From the NCBI RefSeq assembly GCF_900187965.1, contig NZ_FZNL01000024.1:1-64000 (forward strand): 64,000 nucleotides of DNA, in the 5' to 3' direction. The notes under the pieces are model-generated. The model had not been told where the DNA came from. It made no database searches and saw only the letters and a program-made list of their open reading frames with translations. Position 1 is the first letter of the stretch. Each line of letters begins with the position of its first letter. Below are positions 1-9,390 of this stretch, piece after piece. The translations under genes and the position numbers were made by a program. This stretch comes from Flavobacterium sp. ov086 (GTDB taxonomy: Bacteria > Bacteroidota > Bacteroidia > Flavobacteriales > Flavobacteriaceae).

Positions 1-3000
1 CAAGTAATTACAATCGAAGATACTACAGCGCCAACCTGGTCTACTGAAGTTAATTCGCTTAACGCAAAAATAGAATGCAGCAATCTGGAAGCTTTGGCAG
101 CAGCACAAGCCTTATTCCCTGTTGCAACCGATGCTTGTGATACTGATGTTTCGAATATCGTAAAAGCATCCGGTCAGTTTGTAGCGGTAGAAGGCTGCTC
201 AAATGCAGGAACTTATACCAATACCTGGACTGTAAAAGACGATTGCGGAAATACTTCTGAAACTTTCACGCAAGTAATTACAATCGAAGATACTACAGCG
301 CCAACCTTTGCAGGAGAACTTCCGGGTAATATTACAGTTTCTTGTGATGCAGTTCCTGCACCGGCAAATCTTGAAGCTTCTGATAATTGTAATGGAAATT
401 TACCAATCGTTTTCACTGAAACAAAAAGTGATATTCAAAACGAATGTGCTACAAATTATACTTTAACCCGTAAATGGACTACTAGTGATTGTGGTGGAAA
501 TATTACTTCACACATTCAAATCATAACAGTAAGAGATACAACTCCTCCAACGGGAACTGCTCCTGCTGATGTAGCTAATTTGCAAAGCATTGCGGATATT
601 CCAGCCGGAACTCCAGCTGACATCCCTGATGCTGCTGATAATTGCAGTAGTACTGTAAATATTACAGTTAGCGATTCTAATAATGGCGCAAGTGGTTGCG
701 ACGGAAATGTTTACATATTAACAAGAACCTATACTTTGACAGATTGTGCTGGTAATAAAACCGAATTGGTTCAAACGTTTACTGTTGACAATAAAGTTTC
801 AATAAGTGCAATTGGCTCAAATGTTACTTGTCTTGGAGGTCATGACGGTTCGATTGCAGTTACCAATAGTCCTGGTTCAACCGTAATTATCAGAAATGAA
901 AATAACGAGATTGTTGATAATACAAATTTACCGGCTGGAACTTATACGCTTACTGCAACATCTGTGGTAAACAATGAGAATCAAACTTGTACAGCTACAA
1001 CTACAGTAGTGCTTACTCAGCCAAATTATACTATTAAAATCTCCGGACAAATTATAAATGTAGATACAAATACTCCTCTTCCAAATGTACCTGTTACATT
1101 GATTCCGCAAGGTACTACAACTGGTCCTATATTACTACGTATTACGGGAGCTGATGGTCGTTATACTTTTACAGGTATGGCTGCAGGAAGTTATTTAGTT
1201 CAGGTTCAGGATGCGAATTTAAATAGTGTTTATCAATTGTTTCCTGTAACTACAAGTTTGTTCTTTACAACTCTTGAAGATTGTAAATTTCAAGAACATA
1301 ATTTTGAATACGGAAAATCAAATCTTCCAATTTTAGGAGATTTTGTTTGGTACGATACTAATAGTAACGGAATTCAGGACGAATGGTACGATGCTAACAA
1401 TGACGGTGTTATAACTAAAAATGTTCCGGATAGCGAAGGATCAATTGATTTTAGTCTATGGGAATGGATTGATCTAAATGGTGATGGCAGTTATACAGGT
1501 TCACAAAATGTTGGTGAATTAAATGCCGGCGGTTTTGGAAATGCAGCAAGTGCAAATGTTATCGTCGATGGTCCTAGCGGATATCATGCCGAAGTAATTG
1601 TAGGCATAATGGGATTCTGGAGAAGCAGACCTGAGTTTGAAAATCCTTATGGAGATTATACTATAAAATTGGTTAGAGATGCAAATTTTGACACTGCCGC
1701 AACAACTTTAGGGTTTAGTGGTTTAGTAAAAGTTATTCCGTCTTCTGGAGCAGATAAAAGAAAAACCGCTAAACCAGCCAAACCTGCAATGCATACTGTT
1801 TGTCAAACAACCAGCGCATCCTCATATGTGGTAACGGTAACTCCGGAAGATTTAATTCACTTAGATGCTGACTTTGGTGTAAACTGTAAAGAATACAAAG
1901 ATATTGTTGCCAATGATGATAGTGCCGGTCCGTTTCCTGGTTTTAATACTACTACACCAAATGTTTTGAATGTTTTACCAAATGATACCATTGAAGGTGT
2001 GGTTGTAACGGCGTCTGATGTTATAATAACTACGATAACACCAAATGAATTTTTACAATTAAATGCTGATGGTTCTGTAGACATTTTACCAAATGCACCT
2101 GCGGGAACTCTAACAATGGTATATCAAATTTGTGAAGCCGATCAAACTTCAAACTGTGATACTGCTACCGTAACCGTTACAGTTATATCTCCGGTTGATG
2201 CTGTAAATGATATCTATACTATTGGCTGTAATACTTTTGGATTAGCAGGAAACGTTTTAGCCAATGACTTTATAGGTGCAACGAGAGCTTCATTAGAACT
2301 GATAAACTTTACGTTATTGAGCCAAACCGATAATGAACCAAAAACAGATCCAAACATTACTATTGATGCTTCCGGAAATGTAATGGTATCAAGTTTAACT
2401 CCGTCCGGAACTTATAATTATGCTTATCAAATTTGTGATAAACTAAATACTGACAATTGTGATACTGCTACTATCACTATCACAGTAGCTCCGGCTGGCG
2501 TAACGAACCTCGCAAACGAAGCTTGTACTGATGACAGATCTCCTGTTGATTTACTTGCCTTATTGCCAGAAAACACACCACGAACAGGAACTTGGACAGA
2601 TATAGATGGCAGCAATGCATTGCAAGGAAATGTACTTAATGCATTTGGACTAGCGCTTGGCAATTATAAATTTGAATATAAAATAGTCGACGACAATTGT
2701 CCAAGAAGTATATTTCTTACTATGGAAATAAATGATGATTGCAGAGTATTAGCCTGTGAAAACATTGTAATACATAATGCCTTCTCTCCTAATGGAGACG
2801 GTAAAAATGACTTTTTCGTAATTGATAATATCGATCAGACGGAATGCTATCCTGAAAACACTGTAGAAATATATAATCGTTGGGGAATATTGGTTTTTGA
2901 AACTTCAAATTACAATAATACAACCAACGCATTTGACGGAACCTCAAGAGGAAGAACAACTGTAAAACAATCAGATGGATTACCAACAGGAACCTATTTT

Positions 3001-3084
3001 TATATTCTTAACTACAAATCTTTAGACGGAAATAATGCAATTCAAAATAATAAACTAGACGGATATTTATATCTGTCAAGATAG
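1..3084 (+). CDS. T9SS-secreted multidomain adhesin, type B C-terminal sorting domain (5' truncated)
   Basis: The frame is open from the first base, so the start lies outside the window; 1027 residues are visible. The left part has HYR/Ig-like modules with paired cysteines and 'DTTAPT' joints. A 36-base stretch at 1-36 recurs exactly at 271-306, giving a 270-base (90-residue) module period. Around bases 1330-1700 there is an SdrD-B-like segment ('DTNSNGIQDEW', 'DLNGDGSY'), followed by two 'ANDD'/'VLPND' cadherin-like modules. The last ~90 residues carry 'AFSPNGDGKNDFF', 'EIYNRWGILVFE' and 'LPTGTYFYIL', the hallmark of the gliding-motility-associated type B sorting domain. It is probably exported through the T9SS and held at the surface with the PorP/SprF protein encoded next. 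The ligand is unknown. Confidence 0.93.
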   Translation, partial: QVITIEDTTAPTWSTEVNSLNAKIECSNLEALAAAQALFPVATDACDTDVSNIVKASGQFVAVEGCSNAGTYTNTWTVKDDCGNTSETFTQVITIEDTTAPTFAGELPGNITVSCDAVPAPANLEASDNCNGNLPIVFTETKSDIQNECATNYTLTRKWTTSDCGGNITSHIQIITVRDTTPPTGTAPADVANLQSIADIPAGTPADIPDAADNCSSTVNITVSDSNNGASGCDGNVYILTRTYTLTDCAGNKTELVQTFTVDNKVSISAIGSNVTCLGGHDGSIAVTNSPGSTVIIRNENNEIVDNTNLPAGTYTLTATSVVNNENQTCTATTTVVLTQPNYTIKISGQIINVDTNTPLPNVPVTLIPQGTTTGPILLRITGADGRYTFTGMAAGSYLVQVQDANLNSVYQLFPVTTSLFFTTLEDCKFQEHNFEYGKSNLPILGDFVWYDTNSNGIQDEWYDANNDGVITKNVPDSEGSIDFSLWEWIDLNGDGSYTGSQNVGELNAGGFGNAASANVIVDGPSGYHAEVIVGIMGFWRSRPEFENPYGDYTIKLVRDANFDTAATTLGFSGLVKVIPSSGADKRKTAKPAKPAMHTVCQTTSASSYVVTVTPEDLIHLDADFGVNCKEYKDIVANDDSAGPFPGFNTTTPNVLNVLPNDTIEGVVVTASDVIITTITPNEFLQLNADGSVDILPNAPAGTLTMVYQICEADQTSNCDTATVTVTVISPVDAVNDIYTIGCNTFGLAGNVLANDFIGATRASLELINFTLLSQTDNEPKTDPNITIDASGNVMVSSLTPSGTYNYAYQICDKLNTDNCDTATITITVAPAGVTNLANEACTDDRSPVDLLALLPENTPRTGTWTDIDGSNALQGNVLNAFGLALGNYKFEYKIVDDNCPRSIFLTMEINDDCRVLACENIVIHNAFSPNGDGKNDFFVIDNIDQTECYPENTVEIYNRWGILVFETSNYNNTTNAFDGTSRGRTTVKQSDGLPTGTYFYILNYKSLDGNNAIQNNKLDGYLYLSR

Positions 3085-3098
3085 ATTACAGTAGGATA

Positions 3099-3132
3099 AA
3101 TGCGCTATAACTAATATTTTTTATAGCGCATT
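3099..3132 (+). terminator. Hairpin after the adhesin gene
   Basis: An 11-bp perfect stem (3099-3109 with 3122-3132, 'aatgcgctata' pairing with 'tatagcgcatt') lies 15 bases after the adhesin stop. No strong T-run follows on the + strand. It may be a weak terminator or an mRNA processing hairpin between the adhesin and porP/sprF. Confidence 0.45.
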
Positions 3133-3247
3133 AAGTAATAATCAATAAAAAAAATCCTTATTTTTTGAATAAGCGAGTGCATTGACTTTTTTGATTTACC
3201 GTATTACAAAAAATCAATAGCAATAATTAAAATAATAAATATCTACT

Positions 3248-4159
3248 ATGAGAACAAAATTATTTTTCTTCGTCATTATGTTTGTTACAATTGCGGGATA
3301 TGCTCAACAAGATGCACAATTTACGCAGTATATGTACAACACAATAAATATAAATCCCGCTTATGCTGGTTCTCGTGGCGCTCTAAGTATTTTTGCTTTG
3401 CACCGCGATCAATGGGTAGGACTTGATGGAGCTCCGAAAACCAATACTGTTTCGGTTAATACTCCAATCAATAATAGCAATATAGGGATAGGACTTTCGT
3501 TAGTGAATGACAAAATTGGTCCCACAAACGAAAACCAAATTTCGGCAGATGTATCTTATACCATACCAACTTCTGAGACCTGGAAACTCTCTTTTGGTAT
3601 TAAAGCCACTGCAGATATTTTTAATCTTGATGTGACTAAGCTAAACCCCGAAACCGCCGGAGATCCCCAGTTTCAAGACTTTAATAGTGATTTTTCACCT
3701 AATATTGGAGCTGGAGTTTATTGGCGTTCAGATAAAGCATACATAGGATTATCGGTTCCTAATTTTATAGAAACCAATCGCTATGATGATAATGATGTAG
3801 CAATCTATAAAGATAAAATGAACTATTATTTAATGGTAGGATATGTTTTTGATCTCTCTTATGATTTAAAATTTAAACCCGCATTACTAACAAAAATGGT
3901 TGAAGGCGCTCCTCTTCAAGTAGATGTTTCTGCAAACTTCATGTTTTTTGAAAAATTTACTGTTGGAGTGGCCTATAGATGGAGTGCTGCCATAAGTGCT
4001 ATGGTAGGATTTCAAATCACAGATGGGTTATATGTTGGATATGGATATGACAACGAAACGACCAATTTAAAGAACTACAATTCAGGTTCGCATGAAATTT
4101 TCCTGCGCTATGAAATCTTCAAAAACAATGGTAAAATCACAACTCCTCGTTTCTTTTAA
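3248..4159 (+). CDS. PorP/SprF family type IX secretion outer membrane protein
   Basis: 303 residues with a signal peptide (about 1-19, ending 'AGYAQ') and the family opening 'QDAQFTQYMYNT..INPAYAGSRG', followed by an alternating beta pattern typical of a 14-strand-type outer membrane barrel. In F. johnsoniae, SprF-like proteins are needed for secretion or attachment of partner proteins with type B sorting domains, and their genes usually sit just after the partner. The same arrangement is seen here, so it very likely serves the adhesin encoded before it. The following OmpA-family gene begins within about 11 bases, indicating one transcript. Confidence 0.93.
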   Translation: MRTKLFFFVIMFVTIAGYAQQDAQFTQYMYNTININPAYAGSRGALSIFALHRDQWVGLDGAPKTNTVSVNTPINNSNIGIGLSLVNDKIGPTNENQISADVSYTIPTSETWKLSFGIKATADIFNLDVTKLNPETAGDPQFQDFNSDFSPNIGAGVYWRSDKAYIGLSVPNFIETNRYDDNDVAIYKDKMNYYLMVGYVFDLSYDLKFKPALLTKMVEGAPLQVDVSANFMFFEKFTVGVAYRWSAAISAMVGFQITDGLYVGYGYDNETTNLKNYNSGSHEIFLRYEIFKNNGKITTPRFF

Positions 4160-4170
4160 AAATGATTATT

Positions 4171-6117
4171 ATGAAAAATTATATATTCCTTTGTCTAACA
4201 ATCATAAGTGTCTTTTCATTTAAAAGTTATTCTCAGCAAACAAAAGTAAACTCTGGTGATAAAAAATATGATAACTATGCTTATGTTGACGCGATAAAAA
4301 CCTACGAGAAAGTAGCCCAAAAGGGATACAAATCTGAGGACATGTTTAAAAAGCTTGGTAACTCTTATTATTTCAACTCTCAGTTTGACGGAGCTGCAAA
4401 ATGGTACGGAGAACTATTTGCAATGAACACAAATCTTGAACCTGAATATTATTACAGATATGCTCAGTCTTTAAAATCTATAGGACAAATTGACCAAGCA
4501 AACAAAATTCTGAATGAGTTTAATACCAAATACAAAGACGATATTAGAGGTAAACTTTATAAAGAAGATGTAAACTATCTCGACAAGATTAAAGCAAATT
4601 CAGGCCGTTATAAAATTGAAGATGCAGGTGTAAACAGTAAATATTCAGACTATGGTTCATTTGTATACAACAACAAACTATACTTTACCTCTGCCAGAGA
4701 CACCGGAAATTTTTCGCAACGCAAACACAAATGGACAGGAGAATACTTTACAAATCTTTATGATGCCGATATTGATACCACAAACAACAGTGCTTCTAAA
4801 GTGCATAAATTTAAAAGTGCTTTAAACACTAAATTCCACGAAGCTACACCAGTTTTTACAAAAGATGGTAAAACGGTTTACTTTACAAGAAACAACTATG
4901 TAAATGGTAAAAAAGGAAAAAATGAAAATAAAATTACTTTAGTAAAAATATATAAAGCAACACTCAATAATGATGGCAAATGGGGAAATATTACGGAACT
5001 TCCGTTTGACAGTGATAATTACACTACCGCACATCCAGCACTAAGCCCCGACGAAAAAACACTTTATTTTGCCTCTGATATGCCTGGAACGTTAGGACAA
5101 TCCGACATCTATAAAGTTAGCATAAATGGCAACGGAGAATATGGTACGCCCGAAAGTTTAGGAAAGCCCGTTAATACTGAAGGAAAAGAAACTTTTCCGT
5201 TTATCACTAACGAGAAGGAAATCTATTTTGCCTCAGACGGACATCCCGGATTAGGTGGTTTGGATGTATTTGTGGGACAAATAGAAGATAACGGAACTAT
5301 AACCGGAATTGAGAATCTTGGTGCCGATATTAACTCTCCAAAAGACGATTTTGCTTACATCATTGATCCTGTCTCCCGACTAGGTTATTTTAGCTCCAAT
5401 AAAGAAGGCGGGTTAGGCTCTGATGATATCTATAAATTTTTAGAAACAAAAAGACTAAGATGTATCCAGGAACTAAACGGTATTATCACAAATTCTGAGA
5501 CCGGAGCAATTTTACCGGGATCAAAAGTTACCTTATACGATATGGGATCTAATGACCCAAAAAGCTCTGTCATTGCAGATGAAGCGGGATATTACAGCTT
5601 CTCTGTTGAATGCGGCAAAAGTTATAATGTCCGAGCGGAGAAAGTAGATTTTTCTACTAAAGAAGTTAGCATAACAATTGGAAAAATAACCGGTAAAACC
5701 AGCCTTCCAATTGCATTAGATCCGTCAACTTGTAAAGTAACCGTTGGGGATGATTTAGGAAAATGCTTCAAAATAAAAATGATCTATTTTGACTTAGACA
5801 AATCAAATATCAGAACGGAAGCTGCTTTAGACTTAGAAAAAATATTAGTTGTATTGAATGACAATCCTACCATGAAACTGGATATTCGCTCACATACAGA
5901 CAGTCGTGCCTCATTTAAATACAATGACGCCTTATCTGACCGAAGAGCCAAATCTACCATACAATGGCTCGTTAAAAACGGCATTGCACCAAACAGATTA
6001 TCAGGTAAAGGTTATGGAGAAACCCAACTTGTAAATAGATGCGCCGACGATGTGCCTTGTACAGAAGCCGAGCATCAGGAAAATAGACGCAGCGAATTTA
6101 TTATTACTGCATTATAA
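4171..6117 (+). CDS. OmpA-family protein with TPR and PD40 (beta-propeller) repeats
   Basis: 648 residues from the ATG at 4171; an in-frame ATG at 4162 is possible, but the signal peptide (MKNYIFLCL...SYSQ) fits the later start. Domain order: signal peptide, TPR-like helices (about 35-140), WD40-like PD40 propeller with repeated 'YFASD' strands (about 160-430), a carboxypeptidase-regulatory-like beta sandwich (about 435-515), and a C-terminal OmpA domain ('IYFDLDKSNIR', 'RSHTDSRAS', 'LSDRRA') that should bind peptidoglycan. This layout is typical of the third gene in Flavobacteriia adhesin-PorP-OmpA clusters. It probably anchors the outer membrane partner complex to the cell wall. Confidence 0.9.
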   Translation: MKNYIFLCLTIISVFSFKSYSQQTKVNSGDKKYDNYAYVDAIKTYEKVAQKGYKSEDMFKKLGNSYYFNSQFDGAAKWYGELFAMNTNLEPEYYYRYAQSLKSIGQIDQANKILNEFNTKYKDDIRGKLYKEDVNYLDKIKANSGRYKIEDAGVNSKYSDYGSFVYNNKLYFTSARDTGNFSQRKHKWTGEYFTNLYDADIDTTNNSASKVHKFKSALNTKFHEATPVFTKDGKTVYFTRNNYVNGKKGKNENKITLVKIYKATLNNDGKWGNITELPFDSDNYTTAHPALSPDEKTLYFASDMPGTLGQSDIYKVSINGNGEYGTPESLGKPVNTEGKETFPFITNEKEIYFASDGHPGLGGLDVFVGQIEDNGTITGIENLGADINSPKDDFAYIIDPVSRLGYFSSNKEGGLGSDDIYKFLETKRLRCIQELNGIITNSETGAILPGSKVTLYDMGSNDPKSSVIADEAGYYSFSVECGKSYNVRAEKVDFSTKEVSITIGKITGKTSLPIALDPSTCKVTVGDDLGKCFKIKMIYFDLDKSNIRTEAALDLEKILVVLNDNPTMKLDIRSHTDSRASFKYNDALSDRRAKSTIQWLVKNGIAPNRLSGKGYGETQLVNRCADDVPCTEAEHQENRRSEFIITAL

Positions 6118-6146
6118 AAAATTTAAACTCCAATATTTTAAAATTC

Positions 6147-6196
6147 CAGATTCCAATGATATTCATTCTATTATTGGAATTTGGATTTTTTTTTAG
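6147..6196 (+). terminator. Intrinsic terminator of the adhesin-PorP-OmpA operon
   Basis: A 12-bp near-perfect stem (6147-6158 with 6173-6184) is followed by a run of nine T, 30 bases past the OmpA gene stop. It is closely similar in sequence to the terminator at 39661-39706. Confidence 0.85.
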
Positions 6197-6197
6197 G

Positions 6198-6345
6198 ATC
6201 AACGCTAAATATTGTGGGAAAAATAAATATACTCACTAATTATTTTTTACCGCAAACAGCGCAAAGATTTTTATCTAAGAATATGCCTTAGAAAGCACAG
6301 AGTTCACAAAGCTAAATCAATACAAAGCTTTGCTCCCGATAGCTA
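6198..6345. repeat. Dispersed intergenic repeat, family A, copy 1
   Basis: This stretch shares a long mosaic similarity with 42175-42385: 'gatcaac.ctaaat.ttgtgg', 'atatactcac.aattattttt', 'taccgcaaa..gcgcaaag' and 'agttcacaaagct..tcaa.acaaagctttg'. It is non-coding, lies in the gap 6118-6512, and is followed by two copies of 'gctcccgata.ctat' (near 6331 and 6388). It is probably a decaying genome-wide intergenic repeat. Nothing else is recognised in this gap. Confidence 0.7.
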
Positions 6346-6512
6346 TCTGGATTGCCTTTTATAAAAACTAAGATTAAAAAAACTTAGCTCCCGATAACTA
6401 TAAGGACTGTATAATTTTTTCTATTTGGAATTTATAAATTTTGCAAAAAAAAAAGTCGTTGCAATTCTTTGAATTACAACGACCAATAAAAACCAACCAG
6501 TCCAAAATTTTC

Positions 6513-7016
6513 CTATATTCTTGCAAATATATTTGTATAGTATTTTTTTCCCGTTCTTGGATCGGTTGTTATCGATATTCCAAAATGAGTATAATTTCCT
6601 TCAATATTTTCTTTATGTTCCGGGCTGTCTAACCAGGCTTTAAAAGCAGCATCAGAAGTTTTGTAGTTATAAGCTACATTCTCTCCAACGTTTTTAGCAC
6701 CAAGCAATTTCATAATATTCTCTGAACGTAAAACAAAATCATTGTGATTAACAACATTGTTCTCGATCATGTATTTATTATGCTCTTCGCACTTATAAGA
6801 AATGTGATTGATTTTTTCTAATGCGTTTAAACCGATACTTACACGGTAATCGTTTATTAATTGCATCGTTTCAAGTTCAGAATCGTTGTATGTATAACTT
6901 GTTACAACTTGCTCTGTTGAAGTACTATCTTCAGTTCCCTCAGCAGTGTCAGCAGTGCATGAGTTCATTGTAATAAACATTACAATGAACAACATGTTGC
7001 AGATAATCTTCTTCAT
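6513..7016 (-). CDS. CAP (SCP/PR1) domain lipoprotein
   Basis: 167 residues from 'MKKIICNMLF'; an ATG 12 bases upstream gives 171. The N-terminus is a lipoprotein signal with a cysteine after 'ITMNS'. The rest is one CAP domain: 'LINDYRVSIGLNAL', 'CEEHNKYMIENN', 'NHNDF', 'VGENVAYN', 'AFKAWLDSPEHKENI', 'FGISI' and 'YYTNIFA'. The usual His/Glu pocket residues are present. CAP proteins are secreted or surface proteins of poorly known function, and bacterial ones are sometimes linked to lipid or cell-wall binding. It stands alone, divergent from the upstream operon. Confidence 0.88.
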   Translation of the reverse strand: MKKIICNMLFIVMFITMNSCTADTAEGTEDSTSTEQVVTSYTYNDSELETMQLINDYRVSIGLNALEKINHISYKCEEHNKYMIENNVVNHNDFVLRSENIMKLLGAKNVGENVAYNYKTSDAAFKAWLDSPEHKENIEGNYTHFGISITTDPRTGKKYYTNIFARI

Positions 7017-7188
7017 AATCAATAGCATTTAAAACTTTAAAGTAAATGTTGGGGCAAATTCTTTAAATTTATTTTTAGATAAATCTTTTCGTATTTCTTA
7101 AGCCAAACGTATTTAATTTATCGGTAAACTACAAAATTAATCGATGAACTACATCATTATTTTATTATACAAAGTAAAATTCCTACAA

Positions 7189-7833
7189 CTAAGAAGATAA
7201 CCTCTCGATCTTCCAAGAAAAATCAGATTGGCTCGTATAACGAATTCTGTCGTGCAATCTGTTTGGTCTTCCCTGCCAAAATTCTACCTCTAAAGGAGTT
7301 ACCAAAAATCCACCCCAGTTTTCAGGTCTTGGAATTGGTTTTCCTTCAAATTCGGCTTCCAGTTTCTTTAAATTTTCTTCTAAAAATGCTCTTGACGGAA
7401 TCACTTCGCTTTGATGAGAAACTATCGCACCAAGTTTACTTCCGTCAGGACGAGAATCAAAATAACCGTCCGAAATGTTTTCAGAAGTTCTCTCAGCAGT
7501 TCCTTTAATAATTACCTGACGCTCCATTTCCTGCCAAAAAAAAGACAAACAAACATGTGGATTTGCGGCAATTGCTTTTCCTTTTTCGGAATCGTAATTG
7601 GTATAAAAAATAAAACCTTCCTCAGAAAATTTCTTTAATAAAACAACTCTCGATTTCGGGAAACCGTCCAATCCAATTGTCGAAACCGTCATAGCGTTTA
7701 CTTCTCCGCTTGCGCCAAAATCTTCGACCTCATGAAACCATCGGTTAAAAAGGTTAATTGGATCCTCAGGAATATTAGTTTCTAATAATTCACTTTTCTC
7801 GTAAGACTTTCTATAATTGCTTAAATCGTTCAT
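7189..7833 (-). CDS. pdxH: Pyridoxamine/pyridoxine 5'-phosphate oxidase
   Basis: 214 residues, the normal family length. PdxH is the FMN enzyme that oxidises PNP/PMP to pyridoxal 5'-phosphate. Seen motifs: 'AMTVSTIGLDGFPKSRVVLLK' (FMN-binding strand region), 'FYTNYDSEKGKAI', 'QVIIKGTAER', 'SHQSEVIPSR', and the C-terminal active-site block 'EFWQGRPNRLHDRIRY' followed by 'WKIERLSS'. It is the last gene of a minus-strand run from pyrR through pyrB and rnz, with 72 bases between it and rnz. It may be cotranscribed with them. Confidence 0.96.
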   Translation of the reverse strand: MNDLSNYRKSYEKSELLETNIPEDPINLFNRWFHEVEDFGASGEVNAMTVSTIGLDGFPKSRVVLLKKFSEEGFIFYTNYDSEKGKAIAANPHVCLSFFWQEMERQVIIKGTAERTSENISDGYFDSRPDGSKLGAIVSHQSEVIPSRAFLEENLKKLEAEFEGKPIPRPENWGGFLVTPLEVEFWQGRPNRLHDRIRYTSQSDFSWKIERLSS

Positions 7834-7905
7834 TTTTTAGATCTTTAGATTGTTGGACTTCTTAGATTTTTAGATGTGATCAAATTTTGATTTTTAAACC
7901 TGGTA

Positions 7906-8814
7906 TTATTCAAAATCAAAAGAAACGCCATCATTTCCTAATAAGACATTTGGGAAAATGGTTTCTGCTTCTTCTTTAAAACGCTCAATTCCGTCATATC
8001 TTGTAGAATAATGTCCTAAAACCAAATGTTTGGCATTTGCTTTTAAAGCTATTTTTGCAGCTTCTATTGCAGTAGAATGTAATGTTTTTAAAGCCAAAGC
8101 AGCTTCCGATTCCAGAAAAGTAGATTCGTGGTACAAAACATCAACATCTTTTATAATTGGGATAATATTCTCATGATAAACCGTATCTGAGCAAAAAGCA
8201 TAACTCAATGCAGGAATTGGGTCAAAAGACAATTTCTCGTTCTCGATTACAGTTCCGTCGTCAAGCGTAACATTTCCTCCGCCTTTTATTTTTTGATAAT
8301 ATGCCGTATGAATTTCGTATTGCCTTACGGCGTCTACATTTAGTTTTCTGTCTCCGGGTTTTTCCTGAAACAAAAATCCATTCGTGTAAACGCGATGTTT
8401 CAGCGGAATCGTTTTTACGATAACCTTACTATCTTCAAAAATGACTTCGCTTTCTTTAGATTCCAATTCATGATAAAACAACTCATAAGTTGTCCAGGAA
8501 CTCGATAATCTCAATTGTAACGTAATGATTTCCTTGATTCCTTTTGGACCATAAATATGCAGATCAGTAGTACGTCCCAGAAGCGCAAAAGTCGAAATAG
8601 TCCCAATCAGACCAAAAAAGTGATCTCCGTGTAAATGCGAAATAAAAATGTGATTAATTTTTGAGAATTTAATCTTGTTTTTACGCAATTGTACTTGAGT
8701 TCCTTCTCCGCAATCAATCAAAAACATTCTGTTTTTAATCTCTAAAACCTGCGCTGTTGGGTTAGTAATCGTTCTGGGAGTTGCGGCATAACAGCCAAGT
8801 ATAGTTAATTTCAA
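7906..8814 (-). CDS. rnz: Ribonuclease Z (tRNA 3'-endonuclease)
   Basis: 302 residues of the short tRNase Z type. The zinc-binding metallo-beta-lactamase motif 'SHLHGDH' (His60, His62, Asp64, His65) is intact. Also seen are 'LIDCGEGTQVQL' near 33, the exosite-bearing middle region, 'FCSDTVYHENI' and 'LVLGHYSTRY' near the C-terminus, which supply the remaining metal ligands. It would remove 3' trailers from tRNA precursors in the cytoplasm. A small STAS-like gene precedes it by 106 bases, separated by an inverted-repeat linker. Confidence 0.96.
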   Translation of the reverse strand: MKLTILGCYAATPRTITNPTAQVLEIKNRMFLIDCGEGTQVQLRKNKIKFSKINHIFISHLHGDHFFGLIGTISTFALLGRTTDLHIYGPKGIKEIITLQLRLSSSWTTYELFYHELESKESEVIFEDSKVIVKTIPLKHRVYTNGFLFQEKPGDRKLNVDAVRQYEIHTAYYQKIKGGGNVTLDDGTVIENEKLSFDPIPALSYAFCSDTVYHENIIPIIKDVDVLYHESTFLESEAALALKTLHSTAIEAAKIALKANAKHLVLGHYSTRYDGIERFKEEAETIFPNVLLGNDGVSFDFE

Positions 8815-8920
8815 TTTTATGTTTATTCGTTTATTTGGTGAATCGTTTAATCGCCAAAGATTAAAAATCAGATAAAAATATCGATTAAACAGTTAAACAA
8901 ATAAACAATTAACCAATTTC

Positions 8921-9253
8921 TTAAAATCCGAGATCTCTTTCGATTTCTTCCATTTCGATAATATCATGTGCTTCTAAAAGGGAAGGAACAACGATTAATT
9001 TATCAGAAATAGCATTAAAGTCAAGATCAGAAACTACAATTATAAATGATTTTTTAGCTTTTTTTTGTTGTTTGGAAAGCGGTAAAAAAAGTTTCAAATC
9101 ACCTTCTGCCAATTGAGCATTTGATGTTAAATCGATTATAATATTTTGTTTTTCAAAGGTTTTAAACTGCTGCGTCACTTTCTCCAAAAAAGAATTAAAA
9201 TCTCCCTGGGTATCTTTAATCGTAACGGTATGTCCTTTTTGATCTACTTTCAT
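8921..9253 (-). CDS. Small STAS-like protein upstream of rnz
   Basis: 110 residues with no signal peptide or membrane segment. The alternating pattern 'NIIIDLTSNAQLAEGDLKLFLPLS' then 'KKSFIIVVSDLDFNAI' and 'LIVVPSLLEAHDIIEMEEIERDLGF' looks like the beta-alpha fold of STAS/anti-sigma-antagonist domains. The usual phosphorylated serine motif is not evident. It sits directly upstream of rnz on the same strand. Names such as 'ribonuclease Z' sometimes given to such proteins would be positional only; nothing in the sequence shows nuclease activity. Confidence 0.65.
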   Translation of the reverse strand: MKVDQKGHTVTIKDTQGDFNSFLEKVTQQFKTFEKQNIIIDLTSNAQLAEGDLKLFLPLSKQQKKAKKSFIIVVSDLDFNAISDKLIVVPSLLEAHDIIEMEEIERDLGF

Positions 9254-9330
9254 TTTATAATATATAGGCTCTATTTTCGAGAGCTAAGGTACGAAGTTTT
9301 TTGTTTTTAATTTTAGTTTCAAAGTTTCAG

Positions 9331-9377
9331 GTTTCAAGTTTGTCAAGCTGAACGTCCCACAACGTGAAACTTGAAAC
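9331..9377. repeat. Inverted repeat between STAS-like gene and pyrB
   Basis: The arms 9331-9340 ('gtttcaagtt') and 9368-9377 are perfect inverted copies. Related 'gtttcaagtttcaggtt' wording recurs at 58938-58960, also in a gap between minus-strand genes. Probably a short dispersed palindromic repeat. Confidence 0.55.
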
Positions 9378-9390
9378 AAAAAAACTAAAC

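Noticed and set aside
1-540. Direct repeats that might suggest a CRISPR or tandem-repeat array
   Set aside because: The 270-base period is in frame and encodes protein modules of the adhesin.
8921-9253. Calling the small protein before rnz a ribonuclease
   Set aside because: It has no metal-binding or nuclease motif; only its position suggests the name.
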